Source: Aliishimia ponticola (GTDB taxonomy: Bacteria > Pseudomonadota > Alphaproteobacteria > Rhodobacterales > Rhodobacteraceae). Taken from it: a stretch of DNA of 64,000 nucleotides. The stretch lies in NCBI RefSeq assembly GCF_004803475.1, contig NZ_SRKY01000002.1:558001-622000 (forward strand), read 5' to 3'. The first letter of the stretch is position 1. Every line of letters starts with the position of its first letter. Of this stretch, positions 43,606 to 52,675 are shown one piece after another. The notes beneath the pieces were generated by a model. The model was not told where the DNA came from, made no database searches, and saw nothing but the letters and a program-made list of their open reading frames with translations. The position numbers and the translations under genes were made by a program.

Positions 43606-44760
43606 TTACAGCGACCGGGAAATCAGTTCCTTCATGATTTCATTGGTGCCACCATAAATACGCTGCACCCGCGCGTCGGCCCACATCTCTGCCACGGCAT
43701 ATTCCTGCATGAAGCCATAGCCGCCGTGCAATTGCACGCACTCATCCAGAACTTTGCCCTGCGCGTCGGTGGTCCAGTATTTGGCCATCGCCGCTTTTTC
43801 GATGGTCAGCTCGCCGCGCATATGCTCTGCGATACATTCATCAAGGAAGGCGCGCGCCACTTTCGTCGTGGTCAGGCATTCCACCAATTTGAACCGGGTG
43901 TTCTGGAATTGGGTCAGCGGGCCGCCAAAGGCTTCGCGTTCCTTGCAATAGGCGATCGTGCGCTCCACCGCGCCTTCCATCGCGCCCACCGCACAGCAGG
44001 CAATCGCAAGACGCTCTTGCGGCAGCTGTTCCATCATCTGGTAAAAGCCGCGGTTTTCGGTGCCGCCAAGGATGTTCTCGGGCGGGATCGCCACATTGTC
44101 GAAGAACAGCTCGGACGTGTCCGCCGCGTGCAGACCGACCTTTTCAAGGTTGCGGCCCCGGGTGAAGCCTTCGGCCCCATCGGTTTCCAGCACTACCATC
44201 GACACGCCCTTGGCACCCTGGCTGGGGTCGGTCTTGGCGGCGACGATGATCAGGTTCGCGTGCTGACCGTTGGAGATGAAGGTTTTTTGACCCGACAGGC
44301 GATAGGCATTGCCGTCCTTGACCGCCTTGGTCTTGATCGCCTGAACGTCCGAACCGGTCGAAGGCTCGGTCATGGCCAGCGCGCCGACCATCTCGCCCGA
44401 GACGAGTTTGGGCAGCCAGCGCTGTTTCTGCTCTTCGGTGCCATAGGCCAGAATGTAATGCGCAACGATCGGGCCGTGGATCGGGTAGCCCCATGAGGCG
44501 ATATTGGCGCGGCACTGTTCGATGCAGACCACCGCTTCGTGGCCGAAATCGCCCCCGGCGCCGCCATATTCTTCGGGTACGGAAGGGCAAAGCAGACCGA
44601 CTTCCGCCGCCTGTTGCCAGATTTCGCGATCCATCTGACCTTGCTTGCGCCAGCGTTCGTAATGCGGCGCCCATTCGGTGGTCATGAATTGTTGGGCCAT
44701 CTCCGACGCCATGCGGTGTTCGTCGGTCATCCAGTTGGATGTCGCTACGAGATCTTTCAT
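43606..44760 (-). CDS. Acyl-CoA dehydrogenase, long-chain/isovaleryl type catalytic layout
   Basis: A 384-residue FAD enzyme of beta-oxidation. FAD/substrate segments [10 protein letters not shown] and [12 protein letters not shown] are present. At the usual C-terminal place of the catalytic Glu the protein has [10 protein letters not shown], with Gly instead of Glu; the Glu is instead expected at Glu262 in AVGAMEGAV, as in long-chain and isovaleryl-CoA dehydrogenases. The ATG at 44760 has GGGAG 8 bases upstream; a GTG at 44769 is less likely. It is 12 bases from the small gene upstream of it. Confidence 0.92.
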   Translation of the reverse strand: MKDLVATSNWMTDEHRMASEMAQQFMTTEWAPHYERWRKQGQMDREIWQQAAEVGLLCPSVPEEYGGAGGDFGHEAVVCIEQCRANIASWGYPIHGPIVAHYILAYGTEEQKQRWLPKLVSGEMVGALAMTEPSTGSDVQAIKTKAVKDGNAYRLSGQKTFISNGQHANLIIVAAKTDPSQGAKGVSMVVLETDGAEGFTRGRNLEKVGLHAADTSELFFDNVAIPPENILGGTENRGFYQMMEQLPQERLAIACCAVGAMEGAVERTIAYCKEREAFGGPLTQFQNTRFKLVECLTTTKVARAFLDECIAEHMRGELTIEKAAMAKYWTTDAQGKVLDECVQLHGGYGFMQEYAVAEMWADARVQRIYGGTNEIMKELISRSL

Positions 44761-44772
44761 CCCGATCACTCC

Positions 44773-44985
44773 CTATTTCTTTCGGTCGTCCAGCTCTGCG
44801 TTGAACAGGCGCAGCCGAGCCGTCAGGTTCTCTTCATTTATGACACTGCCAAAATGCTCGAACAGAAAGGAGAGCGCCTCTCCCTCATCCAGACCGGCCT
44901 CCTGCGCGAAGCGCTTGAGACGCCGGTAGCCGTCCTCCGTCATGGCGACAGGAAATCGGCGTGTCAGGCGAAAGCGCTTCGGCAT
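44773..44985 (-). CDS. Small unknown protein, possibly ribbon-helix-helix
   Basis: A 70-residue basic protein (MPKRFRLTRRFPVAMTEDG...) with a helix-rich segment RRLKRFAQEAGLDEGEALSFL. The pattern of a short strand (FPVAMTEDG) and two helices resembles ribbon-helix-helix DNA-binding proteins; this is tentative. The ATG at 44985 is preferred to a start at 45021. It lies between two acyl-CoA dehydrogenase genes in the fad operon. It may be a small regulator or an accessory to one of the enzymes. Confidence 0.6.
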   Translation of the reverse strand: MPKRFRLTRRFPVAMTEDGYRRLKRFAQEAGLDEGEALSFLFEHFGSVINEENLTARLRLFNAELDDRKK

Positions 44986-45035
44986 GGTTTGTGTCCCCCC
45001 GTAGGGTGCGCTTGAGCGCACCCCCCTGCCTCGTC

Positions 45036-46817
45036 TCAGAAGTTGGCCGCGTCCAGCGCCATCACCGTATCCGCACCGGTTTGGATGCGAGTCAGGTGAA
45101 GGGCCGTCGCCGGCAGCTGCCGCGCCATATAGTAACGCCCCGTGGCCAGTTTCGTCTCGTAGAACGCAACGTCAGAGGTGCCGTCAGCCAGCGCTTTTTT
45201 CGCCGCGTGCCCCATGCGGGCCCACATCAGGCCAAGGCAGACATGGCCGAACATGTGCATGAAGTCGTAAGAGCCCGACAGCGCGTTGTTCGGGTTGGTC
45301 ATGCCGTTCTGCATGAAGTACATCCCGGCCGCTTGCAGGTCTTTGGACGCGGCCTTGAGTGGTTCGATGAACTCCTTGTCGAACGCGTCGTCCAGACCCT
45401 TCATTTCGGCGATTTGCGATTTGACCAGTTCGAAGAAGGCCATGACGTGCTTGCCGCCATCCTGCGCCAGCTTGCGGCCAACGAGGTCCAGCGCCTGCAC
45501 GCCATTCGCGCCCTCATAGATCATGGCGATCCGCGCATCGCGTGTATATTGCGACATGCCCCATTCTTCGATGTAGCCGTGGCCGCCATAGACCTGTTGC
45601 GCCTTGACCGTGTTGTCATAGCCCACATCGGTCAGGAAGCCCTTGATGACCGGTGTCAGCAGCGACACCAGACCATCGGCATCCTTGTCGTTCTTGCGAT
45701 GTGCGGCATCGATGAGCGACGCGCCCCACAGGATGAAGGCCCGCGCGCCTTCGGCGAAGGACTTCTGTTCCATCAGCGAACGACGGATGTCGGGGTGGAC
45801 GATCAGCGGATCGGCCGGGCCGTCCGGGTTCTTGACGCCCGTGACATCGCGCCCTTGCAGGCGGTCCTTGGCGTATTCGAGCGCGTTCTGGTAGGCCGCG
45901 TCCGCCTGCGACAGGCCCTGCATGCCTACGCCCAGACGAGCTTCGTTCATCATGGTGAACATCGCGCGCATGCCTTTATGCTCTTCGCCCAGCAGGTAGC
46001 CGGTAGCCTCGTCATAGTTCATGACGCAGGTCGAATTGCCGTGGATGCCCATCTTTTCTTCGATCTTGCCACAAGCGGCGCCATTGCGCGCGCCAAGGCT
46101 GCCATCGTCGTTTACGAGTATTTTTGGAACAATGAAGAGCGAAACGCCTTTGATCCCCTCGGGCGCGCCGGTGATTTTGGCGAGCACCAGATGGATGATG
46201 TTGTCGGCCATGTCGTGTTCGCCCGACGAGATGAAGATTTTCTGGCCGGAGATTTTATAGCTGCCATCGGCCTGCGGTTCCGCCTTGGTGCGCATCAGGC
46301 CCAGATCGGTGCCGCAATGCGGTTCGGTCAGGTTCATCGTGCCTGTCCACTCGCAGGAGACCATTTTCGGCAGGTAGGTATTCTTCTGCTCTTCCGAGCC
46401 ATGTGCAAGGATTGCAGATGCCGCGCCATGGGTCAGGCCCTGATACATCGTGAAGGCCTGGTTGGCGGCGGAGAAGAATTCACCGACCGCAGAGTTGACC
46501 ACGGCGGGCATGTTCTGGCCGCCATATTCTTCGGGCATGTCCAGACCGGGCCAGCCGCCTTCCTTGACCTGTTCAAAGGCGTCCTTGAAACCGGTCGGGG
46601 TGCGCACGACGCCGTTTTCAAATGTGCAGCCTTCGGTATCGCCCACGGTGTTGAGCGGGTGCAGCACTTCGCTGGCGATCTTGCCGGCCTCGTTGAGGAT
46701 CGCGGCGGTGAAATCCGGTTCCAGCTCTTCGTAGCCGGGGATATCGCTTTCGGTCACCTTGAGGACGTCATGCAGGATGAATTGTGCGTCTTTGACGGGG
46801 GCGATGTAACTTGGCAT
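45036..46817 (-). CDS. Acyl-CoA dehydrogenase with C-terminal extension (DmdC-like)
   Basis: A 593-residue flavoenzyme longer than usual acyl-CoA dehydrogenases, of the group with an extra C-terminal domain. Family marks are [27 protein letters not shown] and the catalytic Glu in [13 protein letters not shown]. This group includes DmdC, the methylthiopropanoyl-CoA dehydrogenase of DMSP demethylation, as well as general fatty acyl enzymes; the position in a fad operon favours beta-oxidation. It starts 19 bases after merR1, so they are likely coexpressed. Confidence 0.9.
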   Translation of the reverse strand: MPSYIAPVKDAQFILHDVLKVTESDIPGYEELEPDFTAAILNEAGKIASEVLHPLNTVGDTEGCTFENGVVRTPTGFKDAFEQVKEGGWPGLDMPEEYGGQNMPAVVNSAVGEFFSAANQAFTMYQGLTHGAASAILAHGSEEQKNTYLPKMVSCEWTGTMNLTEPHCGTDLGLMRTKAEPQADGSYKISGQKIFISSGEHDMADNIIHLVLAKITGAPEGIKGVSLFIVPKILVNDDGSLGARNGAACGKIEEKMGIHGNSTCVMNYDEATGYLLGEEHKGMRAMFTMMNEARLGVGMQGLSQADAAYQNALEYAKDRLQGRDVTGVKNPDGPADPLIVHPDIRRSLMEQKSFAEGARAFILWGASLIDAAHRKNDKDADGLVSLLTPVIKGFLTDVGYDNTVKAQQVYGGHGYIEEWGMSQYTRDARIAMIYEGANGVQALDLVGRKLAQDGGKHVMAFFELVKSQIAEMKGLDDAFDKEFIEPLKAASKDLQAAGMYFMQNGMTNPNNALSGSYDFMHMFGHVCLGLMWARMGHAAKKALADGTSDVAFYETKLATGRYYMARQLPATALHLTRIQTGADTVMALDAANF

Positions 46818-46836
46818 CTGGTGGGTCTCCCTAAAG

Positions 46837-47265
46837 CTATTCAGCGGCCTTCTTGGTGGTGTTCATCGATGCGATGAGCTTTTCGCCCCACCGCAACTGA
46901 TCTTTGAGATCCTCGATCGCTTCGGTCAGTTCCTCGCGCTGGCGTTCCATATCCGCAAGGCGCATCTGAGCGACTTCATAGGTCTTTGCGATCTGCGTCT
47001 GCTGCTGATCGCCAAGCTCGTACAGGTTCAGCAATTGCCGGATTTCCTCGAGGCTGAAGCCAAAGCGCTTGCCGCGCAGGATCAGTTTGAGGCGGCCCCG
47101 GTCCCGTTTCGCGAAGAACCGTCTTTGGCCTTGGCGTTCGGGAAACAGGAGTTCCTTGGATTCGTAAAAGCGCAGGGTGCGTGGCGTGACGTCGAACGCG
47201 TCACACATCTCGCGGATTGTCATCAAATCTTCGGTCATCGGTGTTTTCTCGGGCGTGTCTGTCAT
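46837..47265 (-). CDS. MerR family regulator, LiuR-like (first of a pair)
   Basis: A 142-residue regulator. The HTH segment [21 protein letters not shown] is at about residues 15-35, followed by the winged segment [19 protein letters not shown] and a long coiled coil (about 80-130). It lacks metal-binding Cys, so an organic effector such as an acyl-CoA is more likely, as for LiuR. It is the gene directly before the acyl-CoA dehydrogenase at 46817. A palindromic candidate operator lies 40-55 bases upstream of its start. Confidence 0.88.
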   Translation of the reverse strand: MTDTPEKTPMTEDLMTIREMCDAFDVTPRTLRFYESKELLFPERQGQRRFFAKRDRGRLKLILRGKRFGFSLEEIRQLLNLYELGDQQQTQIAKTYEVAQMRLADMERQREELTEAIEDLKDQLRWGEKLIASMNTTKKAAE

Positions 47266-47305
47266 GGCTCTCAAATGGTCGAACGGCGGCTGGTTACAAC
47301 AGCGG

Positions 47306-47320
47306 TTGACGTTTACGTAA
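47306..47320. promoter_or_regulatory. Candidate LiuR-type operator
   Basis: TTGACGTTTACGTAA has ACGT half sites in inverted order around a TT centre, close to the ACGT-NN-ACGT-type palindromes predicted for LiuR-like MerR proteins. It lies 41-55 bases before the start of the MerR gene at 47265, between the two tandem MerR genes, as expected for autoregulation of the operon. Confidence 0.5.
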
Positions 47321-47485
47321 GTTGTACGTTGCGTCACTTTCGGGGTTAACGCAACGACACCATGAGAGTTTTTCGCGCGGTGCGCGCAGGCCCGCGCCCC
47401 AGCGCCAGCACAAAGCGCCCGGTCAGGAACGTGCCTGCCGGTGTTTGGCCCGCGAAAGCATGGCCGCAAGGGGGGGGAGAAGCCG

Positions 47486-47860
47486 TCAGAGTTTGGCCAG
47501 TTCCGCTTCGGTCGCGTCGCGCAGGTGCTTGAGTTCGGCCATTGCCTCTTCCAGCTGCGCCTGCTGTTCGGCCAATTCGCCAAGCTGGCGATCCGCAACT
47601 TCGATCCAACGGCGCATCTGCGCTTCGTTGCCTTCTTTTTCGTAGATCAGCAGCCATTGGCGGATGCCTTCAAGCTGGAAGCCGAATCTGCGTCCGCGCA
47701 TGATCAGCTTCATCCGCGCGATCTCGCGCGGGCCATAAAAACGAGAGCGGCCCTCCCGTTCCGGCTCCAGAAGTTCGATGTACTCGTAATAGCGTAATGT
47801 GCGCGGCGTAACGTCGAATTTCGCACACATCTCTTTGAAGGACAAACGCTGGCCCGACAT
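47486..47860 (-). CDS. MerR family regulator (second of a pair)
   Basis: A 124-residue regulator with HTH segment [21 protein letters not shown], a wing (EREGRSRFYGPREIARMKL) and a C-terminal coiled coil (about 75-120). It shares FDVTPRTLR and the IRMKLI/GRLKLI region with its neighbour at 46837, so the two are paralogues. The ATG at 47860 has GAGG upstream. It is divergent from the thioesterase gene at 47987. Its direct targets are unknown. Confidence 0.88.
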   Translation of the reverse strand: MSGQRLSFKEMCAKFDVTPRTLRYYEYIELLEPEREGRSRFYGPREIARMKLIMRGRRFGFQLEGIRQWLLIYEKEGNEAQMRRWIEVADRQLGELAEQQAQLEEAMAELKHLRDATEAELAKL

Positions 47861-47986
47861 AAACAATCCTCGCTCCGCGTATCGTCGCGAAGGTTAAGCC
47901 CGCTGTTCGGGGAGTGCAACAGGCACCCTTGCGCTTTGCGGGTCTGCGGGCGATGTAGTTGAGGACAGCAGCTTGAGAGGCCTGAC

Positions 47987-48409
47987 ATGATCGACAAGGT
48001 CAAGATCGCAAGACAGTTCACCAACGCTATTCCGCACAGCCGGGCGCTGGGGATGAACCTCGTCGATATTGATGACGGCACCGCGACGATGGAACTTCCC
48101 TATTCAGACCATCTGGTGGGTGATCCGCGCACCGGGGTCATTGCGGGCGGGGCCGTGTCGGCGCTGATGGACACGTGCTGCGGCGCTGCGGTGATGTCGC
48201 ATCCGAGCAGTCCGGGCGGGACGGCGACCATCGATCTGCGGATCGACTACATGCGTGCGGCAGCGCCGGGGCAGACGATCCGGACGGTGGCGCAATGCTA
48301 TCACATTACACGGTCGGTCGCTTTTGTGCGCGCGACGACCTATGACGACGACCCGGACAACCCGGTGGCGACGGCCTCTGGCGCGTTTACCGTGGAGGGA
48401 ATGAAATGA
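47987..48409 (+). CDS. PaaI-type hotdog thioesterase, first of a pair
   Basis: A 140-residue hotdog-fold protein that would hydrolyse acyl-CoA. The active-site helix reads GVIAGGAVSALMDT, in which the catalytic Asp is kept (Asp62) but the His usually seen before GG is Ala53. It overlaps the next hotdog gene by 4 bases (ATGA), and both precede a MATE transporter gene. It is divergent from the MerR pair and may share its regulation. Confidence 0.88.
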   Translation: MIDKVKIARQFTNAIPHSRALGMNLVDIDDGTATMELPYSDHLVGDPRTGVIAGGAVSALMDTCCGAAVMSHPSSPGGTATIDLRIDYMRAAAPGQTIRTVAQCYHITRSVAFVRATTYDDDPDNPVATASGAFTVEGMK

Positions 48410-48915
48410 GCCGACCCCGTCCTGAACCGGTCCAAGTCGTCAAGCTGCGCCGGGATGCCACTTTGGCTGCGCTGGTGGACAGCGTTCCTTATGCGCGCTT
48501 CATGGGGATCAGTTTCGATCGGTGCGGCGATGAGTTGACCGGTATCCTGACCTATGATGACAAGCTGATCGGCAATCCGCTGTTGCCCGCGCTGCATGGC
48601 GGCGCAACGGCAGCGTTTCTGGAACTGACGGCGATGATCACCTTAAGCTGGTCTTGGCTGTGGGAAGATATCGAAAGCGGGGCGCTGGATGCGCAAACCC
48701 TGCCGGAGTCGATGCCACGTCTGCCAAAAACGGTTGGGTTCACGGTGGATTACCTACGCTCTGGCCTGCCGCGCGACGCCTATGCGCGGGCGCGGGTCAA
48801 CCGCTCTGGCCGGCGGTATGCCAGCGTGCATGTGGAAGGGTGGCAGGACAATCGTGACAAGCTTTTTGCACAGGCCACGGGGCATTTCGTGATGCCGAAA
48901 CGCATTCAGGAATGA
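48406..48915 (+). CDS. PaaI-type hotdog thioesterase, second of a pair
   Basis: A 169-residue hotdog-fold protein. Its active-site helix reads LHGGATAAFLELTAM, with the His kept (His64) but Glu73 in place of the catalytic Asp. The start overlaps the previous thioesterase stop by 4 bases and its own stop overlaps the MATE gene by 4, so all three are translated together. It may pair with the first thioesterase. Confidence 0.86.
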   Translation: MSRPRPEPVQVVKLRRDATLAALVDSVPYARFMGISFDRCGDELTGILTYDDKLIGNPLLPALHGGATAAFLELTAMITLSWSWLWEDIESGALDAQTLPESMPRLPKTVGFTVDYLRSGLPRDAYARARVNRSGRRYASVHVEGWQDNRDKLFAQATGHFVMPKRIQE

Positions 48916-50249
48916 CCGCGACCGACCTGCCGCCACAGCCGCTGACGCATCGGCGGGTTCTGCGGATCGCGCTGCCCATCGTGCTATCGAGCGCGACCGC
49001 CCCCTTGCTGGGGGCGGTGGATGTGGGCGTCGTGGGGCAGATGGGGCTGGTCGCGCCGACCGGGGCCGTAGGGCTGGGCGCGACGATTCTGCTGAGCATC
49101 TACTGGATTTTTGGCTTCTTGCGCATGGCGACGACCGGGTTGGTCGGGCAGGCGGAGGGGCGCGGCGATACGCCCGAGGTCTCGGCCTATCTGACGCGGG
49201 CGCTGTTTGTCGGCCTGTCCGGCGGGCTGATCATCGTGATGGCGCAAGGGGCATTGTTCGATCTGGCGCTGGGCTGGTCGCCCGCCAGTGCCGAGGTGGA
49301 GGATCTGACCCGCGATTACCTTACCACCCGCATCTGGTCCGCTCCGGCGGCGATTGCGGTCTATGCCCTGACGGGCTGGTTGATCGCGATGGAGCGCACG
49401 CGCGATGTGCTGGTGTTGCAATTGGTGATGAATGGGCTCAACGCCGGGCTGGACGTCCTGTTCGTGCTGGAGCTCGGCTGGGGCGTGCGCGGCGTGGCCC
49501 TGGCCACCGTGATCGCCGAGTTCACCGCGCTGGGCCTTGGCCTGTGGCTGTGCCGTGCGGCCTTTGCCCATCCGGCCTGGCGGGATGCGGCGCGGGTGTT
49601 CGACCGGGCCAAGATCCTGCGCATGGCGCAGGTGAGCGGCGATATCCTGATCCGTTCAGCGGCGCTGCTGGCGATCTTCACGTCCTTCACCTTTTTCAGC
49701 GCCGGGTTCAGCGATGTGCAATTGGCGGCCAATCAGGTGTTGCTGCAATTCCTGTCGATTTCGGCCTTCGCGCTGGACGGCTTTGCCTTTGCCGCCGAAA
49801 CGCTGGTGGCGCGGGCCGTGGGGCGGCGCGATGTGGCGCGGCTGCGGCGGGCTGCATGGCTGTGTTCGGTCTGGGGCGTGGTGGCGGCGGTCCTGCTGGG
49901 CGTGGTCTTCTGGGGCGCGGGCGGCTGGATCATCGACGTGATGACCAAGGCGGGGGATGTTCGGGCGGAAGGGCGCAGCTATCTTGTCTGGGTCGCAATT
50001 TCGCCGCTGCTCGCCGTGGGCGCCTTCATGTTCGACGGGATTTTCCTTGGCGCGACGCGCGGCGCGGATTTGCGCAACATGATGCTGATCTGCCTTGCGA
50101 TCTATCTTGCGGCGGTTGCGGCGCTGATGCCGGCCTTCGGCAATCACGGGCTGTGGGCAGCCTTGGCAATTTCCTTCATCGCCCGCAGCATAACGCTGGC
50201 GCTGCGTTATCCGGCGTTGGAACGGTCGGTCAGCGCGCACCGGGATTGA
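48912..50249 (+). CDS. MATE family efflux transporter (DinF-like)
   Basis: A 445-residue inner-membrane protein with about 12 hydrophobic segments typical of the MATE fold, starting near LRIALPIVLSSATAPLLGAVDVG. The family exports drugs or metabolites in exchange for Na+ or H+. It overlaps the thioesterase gene by 4 bases. The substrate cannot be told; release of an organic acid made by the thioesterases is one guess. Confidence 0.92.
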   Translation: MTATDLPPQPLTHRRVLRIALPIVLSSATAPLLGAVDVGVVGQMGLVAPTGAVGLGATILLSIYWIFGFLRMATTGLVGQAEGRGDTPEVSAYLTRALFVGLSGGLIIVMAQGALFDLALGWSPASAEVEDLTRDYLTTRIWSAPAAIAVYALTGWLIAMERTRDVLVLQLVMNGLNAGLDVLFVLELGWGVRGVALATVIAEFTALGLGLWLCRAAFAHPAWRDAARVFDRAKILRMAQVSGDILIRSAALLAIFTSFTFFSAGFSDVQLAANQVLLQFLSISAFALDGFAFAAETLVARAVGRRDVARLRRAAWLCSVWGVVAAVLLGVVFWGAGGWIIDVMTKAGDVRAEGRSYLVWVAISPLLAVGAFMFDGIFLGATRGADLRNMMLICLAIYLAAVAALMPAFGNHGLWAALAISFIARSITLALRYPALERSVSAHRD

Positions 50250-50364
50250 GCGTGATGGGGCCGCGCCGGGCGCGGCGCGCGATGATTTGCCTTGCGCGAG
50301 GCAACTTGCGCGGGGCAAGGCGTTGGCGCCCCATTTGGTGCCCGTATTGGTGCGCAGAGCGCGT

Positions 50365-50709
50365 CTAGTCCAGCAGGGACAGCACGTTTTCCGGGGGGCG
50401 GCCGATTACCGCGCGTGAGGCGCGGATTGCAATCGGCCGTTCGATCAAAATCGGAAATTCGGCCATCGCGTCGAACAGATTGTCAGGGCTGTCGTTTTCG
50501 CTGAGCTCTTGTTCTTCAAAGGGTTTTTCGCCCGTTCGCATCATCGCCAATGGCGGCAGCCCCAGCTTGTGAGCAACAGTTTCCAGTTCCTCACGCGATG
50601 GGGGATTGGCTAGATAAAGGCGGATGTCGACCGGTGCGCCATGTTCTTCCAGCAGGGCAAGCGCCTGCCGCGATTTGGAACAGCGCGGGTTGTGCCAGAA
50701 TGTGATCAT
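50365..50709 (-). CDS. arsC: ArsC family reductase (arsenate reductase-like)
   Basis: A 114-residue thioredoxin-fold protein with the N-terminal [19 protein letters not shown]; the Cys corresponds to the nucleophile of glutaredoxin-dependent ArsC. The [21 protein letters not shown] segment near the C-terminus holds the usual Arg residues. It overlaps the pyrD stop by 4 bases as last gene of an operon. ArsC-like proteins can also be Spx/YffB-type proteins of other function; no other ars gene is near. Confidence 0.82.
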   Translation of the reverse strand: MITFWHNPRCSKSRQALALLEEHGAPVDIRLYLANPPSREELETVAHKLGLPPLAMMRTGEKPFEEQELSENDSPDNLFDAMAEFPILIERPIAIRASRAVIGRPPENVLSLLD

Positions 50710-51746
50710 AGCCAGTCCTCTCGACCCGTTCCGACTGCTTCGGACACGTTGGAAAACCCATTGCGTTCCAGCAGGCGGTCGAGGCCACGGGCGACTTCCG
50801 CACCCAGCGACAAGCCGTGATAGACCATCGCCGTGTAAAGCTGCACCGCGGACGCCCCGGCGCGAATCTTGGCATAGGCGTCCTCGGCGCTGGAAATCCC
50901 ACCGACCCCGATAAGGGGAATATCGGTACGCAGGGACAGCTGCGCAAGGATCCGTGTTGCTCGTTCAAAAAGCGGCGCGCCCGACAAGCCGCCCGCTTCC
51001 TGCGCGTGGCGGCTGGTAAGGCCGGTCCGGTCCAGAGTGGTATTCGTGGCGACAATCGCGCTGACGCCGGTTTCCTCGGCAATGGCGGCGATCCCGTCCA
51101 GTTCCGCTTCGCCAAGGTCCGGCGCGATCTTCAGGAAGACGGGGCAGGTATCGCTGATCGCCATCACGCCCGACAAAAGCGCCCGCAGCGCGTCTGTTCC
51201 TTGCAGGTCGCGCAGTTTCTCGGTGTTCGGGGACGAGACGTTGACCGTGGCGAAATCGAGATGCGGGCGCGTTCGTTCAAGCACGCGGGCAAAATCCGAG
51301 GCGCGGTCAGCGCTGTCCTTGTTGGCCCCCAGATTCAGGCCGATCACCGCGTCTTTCGGGCGCTGGGCCAGCCGGGTTGCGATTGCCTCCATCCCCTCAT
51401 TGTTGAAGCCAAAGCGGTTGATGGCGGCGGCGTCCTCGGTCAATCGGAACAGGCGCGGTTTGGGATTGCCCGGTTGCGGGCGCGGCGTGGCGGCCCCCAC
51501 TTCGATAAAGCCGAAGCCGGCGCGCGACAGCGGGGCCAGGGCCTCGGCGTTCTTGTCGAACCCGGCGGCCAGCCCGACGGGATTGGGCAGGTCCAGCCCG
51601 GCAAGGCGCGTAGCGAGCCGGGGCGAGGTCACAGGGCCGGGCAAGGGCATAAGGCCCAGACGCAAGGCCCGCAGCGCCAGACCATGCGCGCGCTCCGGGT
51701 CGATCTTGCGCAGCGCGGCAAGGCCCAGATGTTCGATCATGCTCAT
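50706..51746 (-). CDS. pyrD: Dihydroorotate dehydrogenase (quinone)
   Basis: A 346-residue class 2 enzyme that oxidises dihydroorotate to orotate with ubiquinone at the inner membrane face, in pyrimidine synthesis. FMN-binding [14 protein letters not shown], the catalytic Ser region [13 protein letters not shown] and the [14 protein letters not shown] phosphate loop are present. The start overlaps the DUF1330 gene by 4 bases and the stop overlaps arsC by 4. Confidence 0.96.
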   Translation of the reverse strand: MSMIEHLGLAALRKIDPERAHGLALRALRLGLMPLPGPVTSPRLATRLAGLDLPNPVGLAAGFDKNAEALAPLSRAGFGFIEVGAATPRPQPGNPKPRLFRLTEDAAAINRFGFNNEGMEAIATRLAQRPKDAVIGLNLGANKDSADRASDFARVLERTRPHLDFATVNVSSPNTEKLRDLQGTDALRALLSGVMAISDTCPVFLKIAPDLGEAELDGIAAIAEETGVSAIVATNTTLDRTGLTSRHAQEAGGLSGAPLFERATRILAQLSLRTDIPLIGVGGISSAEDAYAKIRAGASAVQLYTAMVYHGLSLGAEVARGLDRLLERNGFSNVSEAVGTGREDWL

Positions 51747-52216
51747 GCGAAGCTTGCGCCGCCGGACGCGGGTGAGGTGCGGATCAGGCGCGACGTCTCA
51801 ACCGCCGCTTGCCGGTGCACCACGGCGCGTTTGTATTCCGGGTCGGAAACCATGGCGAGGAAGGCGTGGGCATTGGGGTAACGCGCAATAAAGCAGGCAT
51901 CCCAGCGTTCGTCCGACGGGCCAATCAGCATGGTTTCGAAGCGGCCGCGCCACAGGATGATACCGCCGACACGTTCCAGCACGGGCGCGCTGTCCTTGCC
52001 GTAATTGGCATAGCCTTCTGCCCCGGTCAGCGCTTCTTTGGCGAGCGGATGGTCAGGCGGATAGATCGCCTTGTCGCGGAACCGGACAAGGTTCAGCATT
52101 TCGATCGGATGGTCGCGGTCCAGACCTTTGAACGCGTCGAACTGCGCGCGGGTCGGGTCGATGCTTTGCTCCCCCGCCGCATCAAGGCCCGCCGCATCAC
52201 GGGGTGTATCGCTCAT
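51743..52216 (-). CDS. DUF1330 domain-containing protein
   Basis: A 157-residue cytoplasmic protein with a C-terminal DUF1330 domain of the dimeric alpha/beta barrel type ([16 protein letters not shown] ... [21 protein letters not shown]). The ATG at 52216 is chosen because it overlaps the DUF952 stop as TGATG; a longer frame to 52342 would run into that gene. The family function is unknown. It is the second gene of the DUF952-DUF1330-pyrD-arsC operon. Confidence 0.88.
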   Translation of the reverse strand: MSDTPRDAAGLDAAGEQSIDPTRAQFDAFKGLDRDHPIEMLNLVRFRDKAIYPPDHPLAKEALTGAEGYANYGKDSAPVLERVGGIILWRGRFETMLIGPSDERWDACFIARYPNAHAFLAMVSDPEYKRAVVHRQAAVETSRLIRTSPASGGASFA

Positions 52217-52548
52217 CACAGGTTCTCCGGAAAGACATGCGCCCCGTCCACCAGGGGCAGGCGATGCACGGCGACCACATCCGCGATGGTCAGCTTGCGG
52301 TAGAGATGCGGGAACTTCGCCCCGCCGCGCGACACTTCCCATTTGAGCGCATTGCCCAGCGTGGATTCATCGACCGACAGAAGGTACAGGTCATCCGCAC
52401 CGGCAAAGTGCTTGGCCGCGGTTTCCGCGACCTGCGTTGCGGTTGAAAAATGGACATAGCCATCGGCCACATCAATCGGTGCGCCATCGGTTTCGCCCTT
52501 GGCCTGAAGCGCGGCCCATTCATCGGCTCGGAAGATTTTATAGATCAT
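52216..52548 (-). CDS. DUF952 domain-containing protein
   Basis: A 110-residue protein with the DUF952 pattern: IYKIFRADEWAALQ at the start, the VADGYVHFSTATQVAETAAKHF core and a PHLYRKL near the end. DUF952 proteins resemble glutathione S-transferase-associated or RES-like small domains; function unknown. It is the first gene of the operon; its stop and the next start share TGATG. Confidence 0.9.
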   Translation of the reverse strand: MIYKIFRADEWAALQAKGETDGAPIDVADGYVHFSTATQVAETAAKHFAGADDLYLLSVDESTLGNALKWEVSRGGAKFPHLYRKLTIADVVAVHRLPLVDGAHVFPENL

Positions 52549-52675
52549 GTTTTGGTCATGCCGTGGCGATGACGGCGCGTCAAGCGCGCGCGACGTCGGG
52601 TTGGGCGCTTGGGTGCTTTGACATTCTCGCAAAGCGCGTCAGGATGGACGCCGTCCAACAATGGAGAACAAAAAA

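Noticed and set aside
45036-46817. A firm DmdC (DMSP demethylation) assignment for the long acyl-CoA dehydrogenase
   Set aside because: The family also holds general fatty acyl enzymes, and the neighbourhood is a fad operon without dmdA, dmdB or dmdD.
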